From Streptosporangium carneum (GTDB lineage Bacteria > Actinomycetota > Actinomycetes > Streptosporangiales > Streptosporangiaceae), in assembly GCF_027922005.1 (NCBI RefSeq), contig NZ_BSEV01000015.1:124001-188000 (forward strand): a stretch of DNA of 64,000 nucleotides. Reading direction: 5' to 3'. Both the position numbers and the translations under genes were made by a program. A model generated the notes under the pieces. The model made no database searches and had not been told where the DNA came from. It saw nothing but the letters and a program-made list of their open reading frames with translations. Below are positions 43,394 to 52,099 of the stretch, one piece after another (position 1 is the first letter of the stretch; the number at the start of each line of letters is the position of its first letter).

Positions 43394-44977
43394 ATGGAGC
43401 AGGTCGAATACCTCGAGCCGTCACTCGCGCAGGTGATCGAGCGGATCGGGGCGAGCTATGTGACGGTCGTCGCCGCGCCGCGCGGAACCGAGGTCCCGAT
43501 CGCCGGGCCCGCGATCCACGACCCGCTGAGCCCCGCCCCGCCCCGCCCGGGGGCGATGGCCCTGCTCGTCGGGCTGACCGCCGACGCTCCCGGGGCCGCC
43601 CGGACGATCCGCGGGCTGACGGGCGTGGCGGCGGCCGTGCTCCGATCCGACGCGGCGAGCGCCGCCCCGCTGGCCGCGGCGGCGGCCGAGGCGGGCGTGG
43701 CCCTGGTCGCGCTGGAGTCGGCGATGACCTGGAGCCACCTGCACACCCTGGTGGAGGACGCGGTCCTGCTGGGCGACAGCATGGTCGCGACGCCGAGCCG
43801 AGACCTCGGCAGCGTCCCGGTCGGCGATCTGAACGCGCTGGTGAACGTCGTCGCCGAGACACTCGACCGGCCGGTGGAGATCGTGGACACGCAGTGGCGG
43901 CTGCTCGCCTACTCCGCCGTGCCCGGCCAGGTCAACGACGACCTGCAGCGGGACGTCATCCTGAACAGGACCGTGCCCGCGAAGAACGCGCCGCGGGAGA
44001 CACGGCGGCTGCTGCTGACCAGCGGCCGGGCACTGCGCTTCTCCACCGGCGCGCCGTACGACACCGCCGAGCACCCGATCTGGCGGGTCGGCGTGGGCGT
44101 CCGCAGCGGACCGGAGCCTCTCGGCATGCTCTGGGTCCTCGAGGGGCGGGACCAGCTCTCCGACGACAGGCTGGTGCTCGTGGAGGAGTTCGCCCGGCTG
44201 GCGGGCGCGCACCTGCTGCGGGCGCGGGCGGCCAGGACCGTCGACCGCGAGCGCCGCGGCGAGCTGGTCGGGCAGGCCCTGGACGGCAGACGTCCGCGGA
44301 GCGCCTGCCGTCGTCTCGGCCTCGACCCGGACTCGGGGATCGCGGTGCTGGCCGTGGCCGAGCCGGTCGGCGGGGACGACCCGCTCGGCGAGCACCTTCT
44401 CGACGGCGTCGCCACCTACTTCGACGCCTACCGGCGGCCGGCCGCCTGCGTGCTGCGCGACGACACCGTCTACTGCCTGATGCCCACGGCGGACCTCGCG
44501 ACGCTCAGGGAGGTCGCGGCCGACCTCGTCCGGCGGCTCGGCCTGCGCCGCCGCCTGGTGGCGGCCGTCGGCGGCAGGGTGGGCGCGGACGCCCTGCCGC
44601 GCTCCCGCCGCCAGGCCGATCTGGCCCTGGCCGTGCTGCGGGCCTCCGGCGCGACCGTGGCCACGATCGACGAGGTCCGCGCGGCGGCGACGCTCACCGA
44701 GCTGCGCTCGCTCCTCGACGACCATCCCGACCTGCTCCTGCGCGAGGCGGATCCGGTGCCGCCCGACGCCGAGGACTCCGTGCTGGCGTGGATCGAGTGC
44801 CACGGGGACGTCCGCGCCGCCGCCCGGCGTCTCGGCGTGCACCCCAACACGCTCCGCTACCGGATCCGCAGGCTCGCCGCGGACGGCTTCGACCTGACCG
44901 ACCCCGACACCCGCCTCACCACCTGGATGCGGCTCCGCCTCAGGCACGCGGGACCGGACCCGGCCGCCCAGGCGTGA
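43394..44977 (+). CDS. PucR family transcriptional regulator
   Basis: 527 residues. C-terminal PucR helix-turn-helix: VLAWIECHGDVRAAARRLGVHPNTLRYRIRRLAADGFDLTDPDTR. The middle carries a GGDEF-related/CdaR segment; the N-terminal region resembles the PucR sensory domain. ATG 43394 without a clear ribosome site (possible leaderless message). Divergent from the acylase-MFS-hydrolase operon, which it probably controls in response to an effector. Confidence 0.92.
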   Translation: MEQVEYLEPSLAQVIERIGASYVTVVAAPRGTEVPIAGPAIHDPLSPAPPRPGAMALLVGLTADAPGAARTIRGLTGVAAAVLRSDAASAAPLAAAAAEAGVALVALESAMTWSHLHTLVEDAVLLGDSMVATPSRDLGSVPVGDLNALVNVVAETLDRPVEIVDTQWRLLAYSAVPGQVNDDLQRDVILNRTVPAKNAPRETRRLLLTSGRALRFSTGAPYDTAEHPIWRVGVGVRSGPEPLGMLWVLEGRDQLSDDRLVLVEEFARLAGAHLLRARAARTVDRERRGELVGQALDGRRPRSACRRLGLDPDSGIAVLAVAEPVGGDDPLGEHLLDGVATYFDAYRRPAACVLRDDTVYCLMPTADLATLREVAADLVRRLGLRRRLVAAVGGRVGADALPRSRRQADLALAVLRASGATVATIDEVRAAATLTELRSLLDDHPDLLLREADPVPPDAEDSVLAWIECHGDVRAAARRLGVHPNTLRYRIRRLAADGFDLTDPDTRLTTWMRLRLRHAGPDPAAQA

Positions 44978-45102
44978 GGGCGCGCCACCGCTGGATCCAC
45001 GACGACCCGGCGGGCTTCGCCGGAGCCGTGCGCGCCCTCCTCCTCGAGGCGGCGACGCCGGACGGAGGCCGTCCTCGGACGTGGCTCGAGGACGGGGCGT
45101 GA
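44974..45102 (+). CDS. Small hypothetical ORF coupled to PucR
   Basis: 42 codons starting GTG at the PucR stop (GTGA overlap): VRARHRWIHDDPAGFAGAV and an acidic end. Codon use is GC-rich in third positions like the neighbours. It resembles the C-terminal tail of an alpha/beta-hydrolase and could be a remnant. Weak support. Confidence 0.3.
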   Translation: MRARHRWIHDDPAGFAGAVRALLLEAATPDGGRPRTWLEDGA

Positions 45103-45111
45103 GGAGGGGTC

Positions 45112-45810
45112 TCAGGCGGGCGGCGGGTCGAGGAGCCCGGCGACCGCCGACAGCGAGGGCAGGAAGGGGCCCGGCCAGTCGTTCTCCCGGCTGTGCGCGT
45201 CGTTGTCCGCCCAGTCCTCGGCCCGCAGCATGACCGCCCGCATGCCGTGCTTCGACGCGCCGGTCAGCTCGTCGCCGCCGCCGTCCCCGACGTACAGGCA
45301 CTCCTCGGGGACGACTCCCAGCCGCCGGGAGATCAGGTCGAACAGGCCGGGGTCCGGTTTGCGCATGCCGACCTCGCAGGACAGCACCGCCGCGTCGACC
45401 ATGCCGGACAGGGGCAGCGACGGCCACGATCCGGCCAGCTCGACCGTGCAGTCACTGAGCACGCCCACCCGCAGCCCGCGGGCACGCAGCGCGGCCAGCG
45501 TCCGTGAGGCGTCCTCCCGCAGGACGAACAGCTCACGCTGCGCCTCCAGCCGGGCCGCGCAGGCGGCGGCCAGCGCCACGTCGTCGGGCTCGGCCCCGCA
45601 CCGGCGGGCGAGCTCGCGCAAGGTGTCCCGCAGATCGCCGAGGCCCCCGACGACCCGCTCGGGGAAGGAGGCGTCAAGCGCCGCGCGCCACCTCGCGGGG
45701 GGAACGCCCAGCGGCGCCGCGCTTCGCGCCGCGTGCGCGTCCCACACGTGAGCCGGTGTGCTCGGCGTCAGCGTGCCGTAGAAATCGAAGATCACAGCGG
45801 TGAACGGCAT
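45112..45810 (-). CDS. HAD-superfamily hydrolase
   Basis: 232 residues. Motif I DFYGTLTPS (one of the two usual Asp is Tyr: DFYGT, as in many HAD-like phosphatases with a DxYGT form), motif II VLSDC, motif III RKPDPGLFDLI, motif IV YVGDGGGDELTGA. Probably a small-molecule phosphatase. Start ATG 45810 chosen because TAAGG lies 8 nt upstream; ATG 45816 would be too close. Confidence 0.85.
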   Translation of the reverse strand: MPFTAVIFDFYGTLTPSTPAHVWDAHAARSAAPLGVPPARWRAALDASFPERVVGGLGDLRDTLRELARRCGAEPDDVALAAACAARLEAQRELFVLREDASRTLAALRARGLRVGVLSDCTVELAGSWPSLPLSGMVDAAVLSCEVGMRKPDPGLFDLISRRLGVVPEECLYVGDGGGDELTGASKHGMRAVMLRAEDWADNDAHSRENDWPGPFLPSLSAVAGLLDPPPA

Positions 45811-45850
45811 GGCCATGACCTTACTGACATGGCGCGCCGGCGACACCCCG

Positions 45851-45894
45851 GTCCCCGCCGCCGCCGCGTTCCCGAAGGAGGGGGCGGCGGGGAC
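45851..45894 (-). terminator. Hairpin terminator after the first FAD oxidase
   Basis: GTCCCCGCCGCC (45851-45862) pairs with GGCGGCGGGGAC (45883-45894), loop 20 nt, 4 nt past the leftward gene's stop. Confidence 0.65.
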
Positions 45895-45897
45895 GGG

Positions 45898-47454
45898 TCA
45901 GGACGGCAGCTGGATCGACAGGCCGTGGTGGAACTCGTCACGAGGGTCGTAGCGCCTCTTGACCTCCTGCAGGCGCGGGTAGTTCTCCTTGTAGTACAGG
46001 GTGTGCCACGGCACCCCCGAGGTGTTCCACGCCGGGTCCGCCAGGTCGACGTCCGGATAGTTGATGTAGGAGCCGTCGTTGAACTCGTTCGGCGCCGGCA
46101 CCCCGCCGGTGCTCGCGTAGACGTCGCGGTAGAACTCCCGCAGCCGGGCGATGCTGGCGTCGTCGTCGGCCTCGTTCCCCCACACCGCCATGTAGGCCGC
46201 CTTCAGGATGGAGTCGCGCTGCGGGGTCGCCGTGGCCTCGGGGGCGACGGTGTTCACCTGCCCGCCGTACCCGATGAGGATCAGCTGGGACGGGTTGTAA
46301 CCCTCGGAGGTGAGGTGCCGGTAGGCGGTCGTGATCTGCTCGTCGGTGTAGCCCCTGCGCAGGTAGGCGGCTTTGATCTTGATGCGGCGGGTGTCCGGGG
46401 TGCCCGGGTCGCCCCAGTTCGGGTACGCCGCGAAGTACAGCCACGGCTTGACCGTCTGGATGCGGACAGGCTCGGCGTCCACCCCCTCCGAGACCGCGTC
46501 GAAGTAGGCGTTCACCAGCTTCTCCGCGTCGGGCACGTCGTCGTCGACCATCGACCCCACCGACAGGATCCCCCCGGAACGGTGCGTCCCGTAGAAGTAG
46601 CCGGAGATCTTCGCGTACGGGGAGTCGGGGGCGCTGTTGCGTTCGAACCAGTCGCCGACGTTGCGCAGGAGCCTGGTGAAGTCCTTCTCCGTCGTCGACT
46701 CCCACGGCCACAACACCATCCCGCTGCGCCACATGCGCGGCGCCCTGGGCAGCAGCTCCGCGGGGTCGTCCGACGTCGCGCCGGGGGAGCGCACCCAGTA
46801 GCGCGTCACGATGCCGAAGTTGCCGCCGCCGCCACCGGTGTGCGCCCACCACAGGTCCCGGTGCGGGTCGTCGGGCTCACGGGTGGCCACCACGGCCCTC
46901 GCCTTCCCCGCCTGGTCGACGACCACGACCTCCACGGCGTACAGGTAGTCGACGACCGCGCCGCGGCTGCGCGACAGGGGGCCGTAGCCGCCGCCCGCGA
47001 AGTGCCCGCCGACCCCGACCTCGGGGCACTCCCCGGCGGGGATGGTCACGTTCCACCCCTTGAACAGCACCCGGTACACGTGGCCCAGGGTCGCACCCGG
47101 CTCGATCGCGAAGGCGCGCCGCCGCTCGTCGTAGTAGACCCTGGTCATCTCCGACATGTCGAGCAGGACCCCGCCCTCCGAGGCGGAGAAGCCCTCGAAG
47201 CAGTGTCCGCCGCTGCGCACCGTGATCCGCCGCCCCGCGGCGACGGCGGTCCCGACGGCCTCGACGACCTGTTCGGTCGTGGTCGCGACCTGCACGTAGT
47301 CGGGCCTGGCCGCGAACCGGTGGTTGGTGCCGCGCCGCATGCTCTCGTAGCGGGGGTCGCCCGCGGGGATGGTGGCCAGGCCGAACGGCGGGATGCGCGA
47401 TCCCGCGATCTCCTCGGCCCCGGCAGGGAACCCGCGCTGCTCCGTGTCGGTCAT
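45898..47454 (-). CDS. Berberine-bridge-type FAD oxidase, bicovalent flavin
   Basis: 518 residues, p-cresol-methylhydroxylase/BBE superfamily. Both flavin-anchoring residues are visible: His84 in RSGGHCFEGF and Cys143 in GECPEVGVGGHFAGGG. C-terminal BBE segment: YYKENYPRLQEVKRRYDPRDEFHHG. Such enzymes perform two-electron oxidations of alcohols, amines or dearomatised rings in natural-product pathways. Start ATG 47454 has GGAGG at 6 nt. It lies downstream of the DUF2306 gene and may share its promoter. Confidence 0.93.
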   Translation of the reverse strand: MTDTEQRGFPAGAEEIAGSRIPPFGLATIPAGDPRYESMRRGTNHRFAARPDYVQVATTTEQVVEAVGTAVAAGRRITVRSGGHCFEGFSASEGGVLLDMSEMTRVYYDERRRAFAIEPGATLGHVYRVLFKGWNVTIPAGECPEVGVGGHFAGGGYGPLSRSRGAVVDYLYAVEVVVVDQAGKARAVVATREPDDPHRDLWWAHTGGGGGNFGIVTRYWVRSPGATSDDPAELLPRAPRMWRSGMVLWPWESTTEKDFTRLLRNVGDWFERNSAPDSPYAKISGYFYGTHRSGGILSVGSMVDDDVPDAEKLVNAYFDAVSEGVDAEPVRIQTVKPWLYFAAYPNWGDPGTPDTRRIKIKAAYLRRGYTDEQITTAYRHLTSEGYNPSQLILIGYGGQVNTVAPEATATPQRDSILKAAYMAVWGNEADDDASIARLREFYRDVYASTGGVPAPNEFNDGSYINYPDVDLADPAWNTSGVPWHTLYYKENYPRLQEVKRRYDPRDEFHHGLSIQLPS

Positions 47455-47629
47455 TTCGCACCTCCAATGGCCGGCGGTACGACGTCCCCGACCGGCTGGT
47501 CGTGTTCGGGTCATGTTCGGCTCGGCGGCCCGGGTCCGCGCCGGCGCCGCTCGCGATGTCCTCTTCCGGTCGTGCCCTCCACGGTCGGCGGCCGTGCCCT
47601 CGTGCCCTCCCCGGCGGGACCTGTCCTGG

Positions 47630-48331
47630 TCAGACCACGCGCCGTCCCGCGGTCCGGTACAGCCACCACTGCACGAGCATGAGGTTGACCACCCAGCCCA
47701 CCCAGCGGGCCGCCTCGAGGAGGTAGTTGATGCTGATGTCGCCGACGGCCAGACCCGTGTTGACGATGACGATGCCCCAGACGTTGTTCATGACGAGCGC
47801 GAAGCTGTAGAGCATGTAACGGCGGTGCAGGGCGTACCGGCGTCTCCTGGCGGCCACGAACCCCGCCAGAGTGGTGGCGAACCACAGGATCGTCGCCATG
47901 CTGACGCCGATCTGGCCGACGGGCGGGGCGAACGGCATGATCACCAGGCCGATGACCGCGCCGGGCAGCGCCCCCAGGACGTACAGGCGTCCGCTGACGC
48001 GGTGAACGGCCGGGTGGCGCAGGCGCAGCCACGGCCAGACCTGGAGACAGACGGCGATCATCGCCACGGTGCCGAGCGCCATGTGCGCTATCAGCAACGG
48101 GTAGTACAGCGGGAATCCGTCGTGCGGGGGGATCGGCGCCTGGCTCTCCGCCACACCGGCGAACGGTGAGAGCTGGAAGATCAGGAAACCGGCGACGACC
48201 AGCACCAGCGGGATGATCCAGGGGCGGCGCCACCACCGCGGCGGGGCGCCGGTCGTCACGGCCTGTGCCTGCTTGACCGGCCCGTCGTCCCTGGGAGCCG
48301 GAGTGCCTACCTGCTCTGCGTTCTGTGTCAC
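47630..48331 (-). CDS. DUF2306-type membrane protein
   Basis: 233 residues with about six membrane helices (IIPLVLVVAGFLIF, LIAHMALGTVAMIAVCL, ALPGAVIGLVIMPFA, TILWFATTLAGFVAARRR, and two more). HRVSGRLYVLGALPGA and LHRRYMLYSFALVMNN match the DUF2306 pattern with conserved His/Arg near membrane edges. Function unknown. Promoter carries the 18-bp element at 48473-48490, so it is in the putative regulon. Confidence 0.85.
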   Translation of the reverse strand: MTQNAEQVGTPAPRDDGPVKQAQAVTTGAPPRWWRRPWIIPLVLVVAGFLIFQLSPFAGVAESQAPIPPHDGFPLYYPLLIAHMALGTVAMIAVCLQVWPWLRLRHPAVHRVSGRLYVLGALPGAVIGLVIMPFAPPVGQIGVSMATILWFATTLAGFVAARRRRYALHRRYMLYSFALVMNNVWGIVIVNTGLAVGDISINYLLEAARWVGWVVNLMLVQWWLYRTAGRRVV

Positions 48332-48447
48332 GGTTGCTCCTGCTCCGACGAGGCTCTAGGAGGGGGGTTCGATGCGGAGCGGCCGGAGACACACGGGGAT
48401 GTCGTCAACGAGCGGGTCGAGTACGTCCACCGGCTCCTGCCCGCCTC

Positions 48448-48490
48448 AGCGTCACACCCGGCGGGTTCGCGGTGCATCTCCTGAATTGCT
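48448..48490 (-). promoter_or_regulatory. 18-bp promoter element plus -10 box, DUF2306 gene
   Basis: On the minus strand AGCAATTCAGGAGATGCA (48490-48473), then extended -10 TGT-GACGCT (hexamer 48453-48448), identical to the -10 region of the NRPS operon copy. The gene starts 117 bp downstream. Confidence 0.7.
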
Positions 48491-48526
48491 GTCCCACCAG
48501 ACCTGAGGAGGCCGAAAAGGCGACGG

Positions 48527-49591
48527 TCACCGGGGGCTGAAGACGTGGGAGACGTCCGGGGGCTGCTCTCCCGTGAGCAGGGAGGCGAAGGCGTCGGCGA
48601 TCGCCTCCGGACCCCGCCGGTGCCTGACGGTGAGCCACGACGCAGTGGTCTCGACGAACTGCTCCTCGGCCGCTTCGTAACGGGCCCGGTAGGCGTCCTC
48701 GCCCTCCTCCGCCATGGTCTGCTCCTCGACGGCGGGGGTGAAGAATATCTCCGGCTTGGGCCCCGGCATCTCCGGCTGCACGACCACCGCCTCGGGATGC
48801 GTGTAGCCCACGAGCGCGGTGTGGGACAGCTCGCCCGCGAAACGCTCGTGCAGGGCGGTCAGCCGCTTGGTGTCGCCGGTGAAGTCGACGAGGACGATCG
48901 GCGGAGTGATCGCGACGGACGCGAACTCGTCGTACGGCACGACGGTGTCGTAGAGGCCGAGCCGTGCGACGAACGCCGTGTTGCGGGGCGAGGTGAGGGC
49001 GAAGGTCGACAGCTCCGAGCCGCGTGACAACCGGTCGGCCAGCCCGATGGCCGTCTTGCTGGAGGCACTGGTGATCACCACGGACCTGACGCCGAGCGAG
49101 GCCTGCCGGGCGAGAAAGCCGGCGAGGTTGAACGACGCGGGGTAGATGGGCCGGATGAGGGTCCGGCGGTCGTCGAGGCCGTCGGATTCCTCGGCGAGCC
49201 GGTAACTCCGGTACCAGCCGTGCATGAAGTCGCGCTGCGGCGAGGTGTCGGTGAATCCCCACGCCGTGCGTTCGGGCGCCACCACGTGGTGCGTCGACAT
49301 CGGCAGGTAGCCGAAGTAGCGGCCGCCCACGGCGATGTCGGGATGACGGGAGTCCACGACGCGCGCGACCCCCCAGACGGGGACCCGCCCGTATCCCTCG
49401 GGCCCGGGGAAGGCGTTCCAGAAGAACTCGCCCAGGCGCGCGTAGGTGGCGTTGTTCGACGTCAGGGCGAACTTCTCGACGGCGAGGTCGACCTCGCCCG
49501 GCTGCAGGCGGGGTGCAGGGGCCTGCCGGACCTCACTCGCCCCGAGATCGTCCCGCCTTACCAGCAGATCCCACCTGTCCGCCTGGGGCAC
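48527..49591 (-). CDS. DUF2855 family protein (MDR-like fold)
   Basis: 354 residues. EVDLAVEKFALTSNNATYARLG, YGRVPVWGVARVVDS, YFGYLPMSTHHVV and VVITSASSKTAIGLA match DUF2855, proteins resembling medium-chain dehydrogenases/reductases but lacking zinc ligands. A reductase acting on an acyl or enone substrate is possible; no function is known. Start GTG 49591 has AAGGAGAG with about 6 nt spacing; upstream in-frame starts give an implausible Arg/Gly-rich extension. Confidence 0.85.
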   Translation of the reverse strand: MPQADRWDLLVRRDDLGASEVRQAPAPRLQPGEVDLAVEKFALTSNNATYARLGEFFWNAFPGPEGYGRVPVWGVARVVDSRHPDIAVGGRYFGYLPMSTHHVVAPERTAWGFTDTSPQRDFMHGWYRSYRLAEESDGLDDRRTLIRPIYPASFNLAGFLARQASLGVRSVVITSASSKTAIGLADRLSRGSELSTFALTSPRNTAFVARLGLYDTVVPYDEFASVAITPPIVLVDFTGDTKRLTALHERFAGELSHTALVGYTHPEAVVVQPEMPGPKPEIFFTPAVEEQTMAEEGEDAYRARYEAAEEQFVETTASWLTVRHRRGPEAIADAFASLLTGEQPPDVSHVFSPR

Positions 49592-49641
49592 CGGTCTCTC
49601 CTTCGCCGTCGTGCGATGCGTGACACCGCCTCCCGACCCAC

Positions 49642-49684
49642 ATCGTCGGCCCGGTTCCGGCCGCGCCGCATCTCCTGGATTGCG
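49642..49684 (-). promoter_or_regulatory. 18-bp promoter element plus -10 box, DUF2855 gene
   Basis: On the minus strand CGCAATCCAGGAGATGCG (49684-49667) differs by one base from the copy at 23438. GACGAT at 49647-49642 is the -10 box. The gene starts 51 bp downstream. Confidence 0.7.
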
Positions 49685-49809
49685 CTCACGGTCACCGGGC
49701 CGCACTCCTCGCCGCGGGGCCCGCACAGGTCCTGCACAGGTCTTGTGCAGGACCTGTGGAGGGGACTCGGCGGGACCGCCGGACTCCGCCCGCACACCGT
49801 TTCCAACGC

Positions 49810-49851
49810 CGCATTCTGGGAGAAGCCCCGCCACGTCCCCAATGCCAGCAT
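49810..49851 (+). promoter_or_regulatory. 18-bp promoter element plus -10 box, luciferase-like gene
   Basis: CGCATTCTGGGAGAAGCC at 49810-49827, extended -10 TGC-CAGCAT with hexamer 49846-49851. The stretch 49805-49861 nearly duplicates 36054-36110. The gene starts 166 bp downstream. The 425-bp divergent gap holds no gene. Confidence 0.7.
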
Positions 49852-50016
49852 TGAGGTCCGCCGAGGTCCGCGGTGGGCGTCCGGCACGTGGGCCGACCGA
49901 TTCGCACGGGCGGGACGCGCCGTCCGGAGCACGCCCCGCCTTCGGCCGTTTCCCGGCCCCGCCGCGCGTGTGCGAGCGGGAGCCGACATCGTCAAGAGCC
50001 CATCGGGAGGCGCGGC

Positions 50017-50898
50017 GTGAAGGTTGGCTTGGAACTCGGTGACTACGCCTGGGAGGGCGGGCCCGCGCGGATGGCGGACACGCTCGCGGACATCGCCCGC
50101 ACCGCGGACGACGCCGGGTTCGCCCTGATCGGCGTCGGCGACCACCTCTGGCAGGGGCCGCACGCGGGCGGCCCGGAACAACCGGAACTGGAGTGTTTCA
50201 CCACACTCGCCGTCATCGCCGCCCACACGCGGCGCTGCCTGCTCGCGCCGGTCGTGGCCGGCGTCCACTTCCGGGAGCCCGCCGTGCTCGCCAAGACGGT
50301 GACGACCCTGGACGTCCTCTCCGGAGGCCGGGCCATGCTGGGCGTCGGCGCGGGGTGGTACGAGGAGGAGGCGGTCGGTCTCGGCATCCCCTTCCCGCCC
50401 CTCGGCGAGCGGTTCGCCAGGCTTGAGGAGGCGATCCAGGTATGTCTGCGCATGTGGCACGGCGAACGCGGCGACGAGCGGCCCTTCGAGGGCGAGCACT
50501 ACCGTCTCGAACGGCCGCTCAACCTTCCGCAGAGCCTCTCCAGGCCGCATCCGCCAATCATGATCGGCGGCGGCGGCGAGCGCAGGACCCTGCGTCTGGT
50601 CGCTCGCTACGCGGACGCCTGCAACCTCTATCCGGGGCCGGACCTGCCTCACAAGCTCGACGTCCTGCGGCGTCACTGCGAGGACGAGGGACGCGACTAC
50701 GACGCGATCGAGAAGACGTGCATCTTCCCCTTCGCGGTCGGCGACGACGCCGCCGGGGCCGGTGAGCTGGTCGAGCAGCTGCGCGGGCTCGCCGCCTCGG
50801 GCATCCAGACGGCGATCGGCATCGTCTCCGGCCCCGACCCGGTCCGGCAGGTCGAGGCCATCGGCAAACACGTGGTTCCCGCGGTCGCCGACGTGTGA
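50017..50898 (+). CDS. Luciferase-like F420/FMN-dependent oxidoreductase (LLM class)
   Basis: 293 residues of the bacterial-luciferase-like TIM barrel: FALIGVGDHLWQ, VVAGVHFREPAVLAKTVTTLDVLSGGRAMLGVGAGWYEEEA, PPIMIGGGGERRTLRLVARYADACNLYP. These read as LLM-class F420-dependent enzymes, catalysing hydride transfer to or from C=O or C=C. GTG 50017 has GGGAGG at 6 nt. Promoter carries the 18-bp element, which places it in the putative regulon. Confidence 0.9.
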   Translation: MKVGLELGDYAWEGGPARMADTLADIARTADDAGFALIGVGDHLWQGPHAGGPEQPELECFTTLAVIAAHTRRCLLAPVVAGVHFREPAVLAKTVTTLDVLSGGRAMLGVGAGWYEEEAVGLGIPFPPLGERFARLEEAIQVCLRMWHGERGDERPFEGEHYRLERPLNLPQSLSRPHPPIMIGGGGERRTLRLVARYADACNLYPGPDLPHKLDVLRRHCEDEGRDYDAIEKTCIFPFAVGDDAAGAGELVEQLRGLAASGIQTAIGIVSGPDPVRQVEAIGKHVVPAVADV

Positions 50899-50953
50899 AC
50901 CGGGGGCGGAACCAGGGCGGGTGAACCGGGGACAGGTGAAGGCGGGTGAACTG

Positions 50954-50993
50954 GGGAGTACGGGCCGACGGGTGTGAAGCGGGTCGTACTCCC
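50954..50993 (+). terminator. Possible terminator after the luciferase-like gene
   Basis: GGGAGTACG (50954-50962) pairs with CGTACTCCC (50985-50993), loop 22 nt. Upstream, short GGGTGAAC repeats fill 50910-50952. The hairpin lies at the edge of the transposase remnant, so it may belong to that element. Confidence 0.45.
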
Positions 50994-51017
50994 TTGCCGG
51001 CCCAGCCCGAAGGCGGC

Positions 51018-51440
51018 CATTGTCCACTCGCTGCAGCGCCCGCACCATCTCCGTCCCTGGCGTGCGCTTGGGTGCCTGCCGCAGCTTCTCCGACTCCGAG
51101 ATGCGCGACCCCTCCGGCACCACCAGCAGGTCCGGCAGCGCGGCCGGCAGGTTCGGATCGGCGCGGCGCACCTGTTCGGCCACCACGGTGTGCACGCGGA
51201 CATCGGCCCGTTCCCGCACGCCGCCCACCAGCCGTACCAGCACGGTGACCTCGGCACAGCACCCGATGCCGCCGCAGCCACGCCACCGACTGCTCGAACA
51301 GCGCCACCGGCCCCTCGGCGTGCGTCCAGGCCCGGCCGTGAAGGAAGGCCCGGAACCGGCGCGTCAGCTGCCGCTCGCTCCAGCTGTCGGTGTCATCCAC
51401 TGGCCAGGACACCGTCAGCGGATCCTCCAGGAAACCCCTT
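51018..51440 (-). pseudogene. Decayed Tn3-family transposase (DUF4158 region)
   Basis: Read on the minus strand, one frame gives FLEDPLTVSWPV and, further on, FRAFLHGRAWTHAEGPVALFEQSV; near 51255 the frame shifts and continues RERADVRVHTVVAEQVRRADPNLPAALPDLL, then VPEGSRISESEKLR. These are recognisable pieces of the N-terminal DUF4158 domain of Tn3-type transposases, with an internal deletion after the DPL motif, a frameshift, and no catalytic domain. It fills most of the 643-bp gap between the luciferase-like and winged-helix genes, marking an old insertion. Confidence 0.7.
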
Positions 51441-51541
51441 GTACCGAACGGTCCCGATGGTTATTGCATGGCGGCTCCCAAGCGCTATAGTTCAGTGATT
51501 CCGGAAATACGGAACAACAGAACAAAGGAGCTGGGACGCCC

Positions 51542-52099
51542 ATGGGACTGCTCGAAGAACGGGTCGCGGAGCTTGAGCGCCGGGTCGCCCTCCTGGAGGA
51601 GGCGCCCACCGACCGGCCACCCCCCGCGGACACCCCGCCGCGGCCCGTCGTCGACGCGCCGCTCGACCTGCTCGATCTGATCCGGTCCAGAGCCGGAGGG
51701 GAGGCCCGCCCGGGCACGGTCATGTACGGCGGCGCGGTGACCTTCGAGGACCGCGACTACATGTGGGCGATGGAGCACGCGGCCGGCGAGGTGGCGGACG
51801 CGCACTGGGCCGCGGCCGCGACCCTGCTCGAACGCCTCGGCAGCCGACCGCGTCTGGCCCTGCTCGCCGCCCTCCTCAAGAAGCCGCGGACGCGCAGGGA
51901 GCTTCAGGAGGCGCTCGGCGAGACCTCGACCGGGCACCTGTACCACCACCTCAAGGACCTGCAGAGTGCGGGCCTGCTCGTCCAGCCACGGCGCGGCGAG
52001 TACGCGATCGCGCCCCATGCGGTCGTACCGCTGATGACGATGGTCGCCATCGCCATGGATCTCGGCACCGCCGAGTCACCCCAGGAGGAACACGAATGA
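51542..52099 (+). CDS. Winged-helix (ArsR-like) regulator with N-terminal coiled coil
   Basis: 185 residues. A short heptad-like coiled coil starts the protein (LLEERVAELERRVALLEE). The C-terminal half is a winged helix: RLALLAALLKKPRTRRELQEALGETSTGHLYHHLKDLQSAGLLVQPRRGEYAI, like ArsR/SmtB proteins without metal-binding Cys. Its stop overlaps the protease gene start (ATGA), so the two work together or share expression. Confidence 0.88.
   Translation: MGLLEERVAELERRVALLEEAPTDRPPPADTPPRPVVDAPLDLLDLIRSRAGGEARPGTVMYGGAVTFEDRDYMWAMEHAAGEVADAHWAAAATLLERLGSRPRLALLAALLKKPRTRRELQEALGETSTGHLYHHLKDLQSAGLLVQPRRGEYAIAPHAVVPLMTMVAIAMDLGTAESPQEEHE

Noticed and set aside
49558-51243. 561-codon minus-strand frame spanning the luciferase-like gene
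   Set aside because: Only its first ~75 codons are meaningful (transposase remnant); the rest is antisense to the real gene.
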